Positions 5,116 to 6,656 of a stretch of DNA of 6,656 nt are shown one piece after another. Made by a program: the position numbers and the translations under genes. The DNA lies in the NCBI GenBank assembly GCA_017435185.1, contig JAFSFN010000242.1, positions 1 through 6,656 on the forward strand, written 5' to 3'. The stretch comes from Clostridia bacterium (GTDB lineage: Bacteria; Bacillota; Clostridia; Christensenellales; CAG-138). The notes under the pieces were generated by a model. That model was not told the DNA's origin and made no database searches. It saw nothing but the letters and a program-made list of their open reading frames with translations. The first letter of the stretch is position 1, and each line of letters opens with the position of its first letter.

Positions 5116-6656
5116 ACACTTATTCATAACTCTGCTTGTACTGTCAGTACTGCTTTCATCTTTTTCCCCATGCTTTGCACTTGGCGAGACCTCGGGCAAA
5201 GAAGAGGTCGTGTATTCAAACCTCAAAAATGACGGTACGGTCGAGAAGGTCTATGTCGTCAATATATTCAATGTTATAAAACCCGGTACTCTGCTTGACT
5301 ACGGTAATTATTCAAGCGTGCTCAACCTCACCGACACAAGCCCTCTTGCTCTTAACGGCAGAAAGATAGTGCTTGCACCCTCTGCACCCGGCCGCTTCTA
5401 TTATCAGGGCTATACGGAGTCGCTCGACCTGCCGTGGAATATTTCAATAACTTATTCACTTGATGGACAAGCCATACTTCCCGAAGCGCTCGGCGGACAG
5501 TCGGGCAATCTGGTCATCAACATCAAGACCACTCCAAACGAAAATGTTGACCCGTCATTCTTTGAAAAATACATGCTCCAGGCAACGGTAACTCTCAATA
5601 CCGAAAAATGCGCCAATATAGTGTGTGATCAGGCAACATTCGCCAATGCCGGCAAAAACAAACTGCTCACGCTCATGCTCCTGCCCGGCACGAACGGCGA
5701 TATTACCATAACCACAGATGTCGTTAACTTCGAGATGGAGAGTATTACCATAAACGGTGTCAGTTTCAAGCTCGCTCTTGACAGCGGCCTTATCGACTCC
5801 TCTCAATTCTCTCAAAATTTCGGCATCCTCACTGACGGTGTCAGCCAGCTCTATGACGGCGCATTGCAGCTTGAAAACGGCGCAAAGCAGCTCAGTGACG
5901 GTCTGTCACAGTTCCGTGAAGGTACGGGCAGGCTCACTTCGGGCGCAAGCGCACTCACAAAAGGCATGAACGAGCTTGCCGATGGCATATTCACCGTTTC
6001 AGACAAGGTGGACGAAATTTATACGACCATAGATTCTATGACATCATCAAGCAGCAGCCTTGAAGCAGGGCTTGACAAGATAGCTGATGCGGTGCTTAAG
6101 GACGCAAACAGCAGGCTTGAAGACATATACGGTGAAGCCGCACCTACAATGACTTGGGAAAGCTATCGTGCCGTACTGCAAGATCTTTCAAGCAAGTCGA
6201 ACAACAGTGAGCTCAGACAAATACTTGCCTCTCTCGATTCTGTCGATGCGCTCATAGCCCAACTCATGGAACATAGCGACGAGATTCGTGCAGGCGCCAA
6301 AGAATTGCGTAAAGGCATAAATGAACTTAACAACGGCGCAAAAGAGCTTGCAAGCGGCGCAAAGGAACTTTCATCGGGTATAAATGAACTCAACAACGGC
6401 ATTGTCGCACTCGATGACGGCGCACTCTCGCTCTATCAGGGCATGACTCAGCTCCGTGAAGGTATCGGCGCTCTCAAAGACGGCACCAGCGGTATAGACG
6501 GCGAAGTGGAAAGCACCATCTCCACCATGCTCAGTGAACTCGCAGGCGAAGATTTTGTCCCCACTTCTTTTACTGCTAAAATAAATGATAATGTTACCGC
6601 AGTTCAGTTCGTACTCAAGACAGGCAGCATCAAATCCCCCGAATCTTCGGCACCTG
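5099..6656 (+). CDS. Exported xxxLxxG heptad-repeat (YhgE/Pip-like) partner of the MMPL transporter, 3' truncated
   Basis: The first 519 residues are present and the frame is still open at the window end. Residues 1-27 are a signal peptide: positive MKNRLKH, a hydrophobic core, then CFA before the cleavage point. Residues about 30-245 form a beta-rich domain with no membrane helix. Next come two arrays of the heptad G-x-x-x-L-x-x. The first has glycines at every seventh residue from 247 to 296 (eight), the second from 399 to 462 (ten). Between them is a helical, probably coiled-coil stretch with a serine run. The pattern is the one modelled as xxxLxxG heptads in YhgE/Pip-type proteins. The end (FTAKINDNVTAVQFVLKTG) resembles the segment that precedes a C-terminal membrane helix in related proteins, so an anchor probably follows outside the window. 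Overlap with the transporter gene suggests an extracytoplasmic subunit or channel extension of that exporter. This role is inferred; the family has no firmly established function known to me. Confidence 0.88.
   Translation, partial: MKNRLKHLFITLLVLSVLLSSFSPCFALGETSGKEEVVYSNLKNDGTVEKVYVVNIFNVIKPGTLLDYGNYSSVLNLTDTSPLALNGRKIVLAPSAPGRFYYQGYTESLDLPWNISITYSLDGQAILPEALGGQSGNLVINIKTTPNENVDPSFFEKYMLQATVTLNTEKCANIVCDQATFANAGKNKLLTLMLLPGTNGDITITTDVVNFEMESITINGVSFKLALDSGLIDSSQFSQNFGILTDGVSQLYDGALQLENGAKQLSDGLSQFREGTGRLTSGASALTKGMNELADGIFTVSDKVDEIYTTIDSMTSSSSSLEAGLDKIADAVLKDANSRLEDIYGEAAPTMTWESYRAVLQDLSSKSNNSELRQILASLDSVDALIAQLMEHSDEIRAGAKELRKGINELNNGAKELASGAKELSSGINELNNGIVALDDGALSLYQGMTQLREGIGALKDGTSGIDGEVESTISTMLSELAGEDFVPTSFTAKINDNVTAVQFVLKTGSIKSPESSAP
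6314..6400 (+). repeat. DNA-level repeat within the second heptad array
   Basis: Two 24-bp copies (6314-6337 and 6377-6400), 63 bp or three heptads apart, differ at only two silent positions and both encode GINELNNG. The units between them (GAKELAS, GAKELSS) are also nearly alike. This points to recent in-frame duplication of 21-bp units, so array length may vary between strains. Confidence 0.75.

Noticed and set aside
6163..6402. Minus-strand serine/leucine-rich repetitive open frame
   Set aside because: Its repetition is the complement of the heptad array in the exported protein, not independent coding.
1..6656. CRISPR array, tRNA, rRNA or insertion sequence
   Set aside because: No regularly spaced non-coding repeats, cloverleaf, rRNA-like stretch or transposase coding was seen on either strand.

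Overview
The window looks like chromosomal DNA of an anaerobic, Gram-positive Firmicute, most likely a gut-type Clostridium or Ruminococcus relative. This is inferred from three things: the citrate lyase proteins resemble clostridial ones, an MMPL transporter is paired with an xxxLxxG-heptad exported protein (an arrangement I associate with Clostridia), and base composition is moderate. No marker gene fixes the genus.

Layout, left to right. Positions 3-158 hold the 3' end of an unrecognised plus-strand gene whose stop codon lies inside a strong bidirectional terminator (141-172). A GC-rich pair of perfect hairpins (201-242) follows and looks like an intergenic repeat element. From 254 to 2796 on the minus strand lies a compact operon, citD-citE-citF, encoding the acyl carrier protein, the citryl-ACP lyase and the citrate:ACP transferase of citrate lyase. 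The genes are 4 nt apart (citD/citE) and overlap by 8 nt (citE/citF). A 234-nt divergent intergenic region (2797-3030) carries a near-consensus promoter for each direction. It also has a palindrome at the start of the cit leader, an inverted repeat over the start site of the rightward promoter, and an 11-bp-spaced direct repeat between the promoters.

On the plus strand, 3031-5115 encodes a complete 12-TM MMPL/RND-type transporter with a TTG start. It overlaps by 17 nt the start of a second gene (5099 to the window end, 3' truncated). That gene encodes an exported protein with a signal peptide, a beta-rich N-terminal domain and two long arrays of perfect xxxLxxG heptads. The two are almost certainly made together and probably form one envelope export machine whose substrate is unknown.

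Functionally the halves are separate. The left operon cleaves citrate to acetate and oxaloacetate in the cytoplasm, but the accessory genes needed to activate it (citC, citG, citX) and a citrate transporter are not in the window. The right operon acts in the membrane and cell envelope. The most interesting material is the MMPL/heptad-protein pair and the two apparent operator-like elements in the divergent control region.
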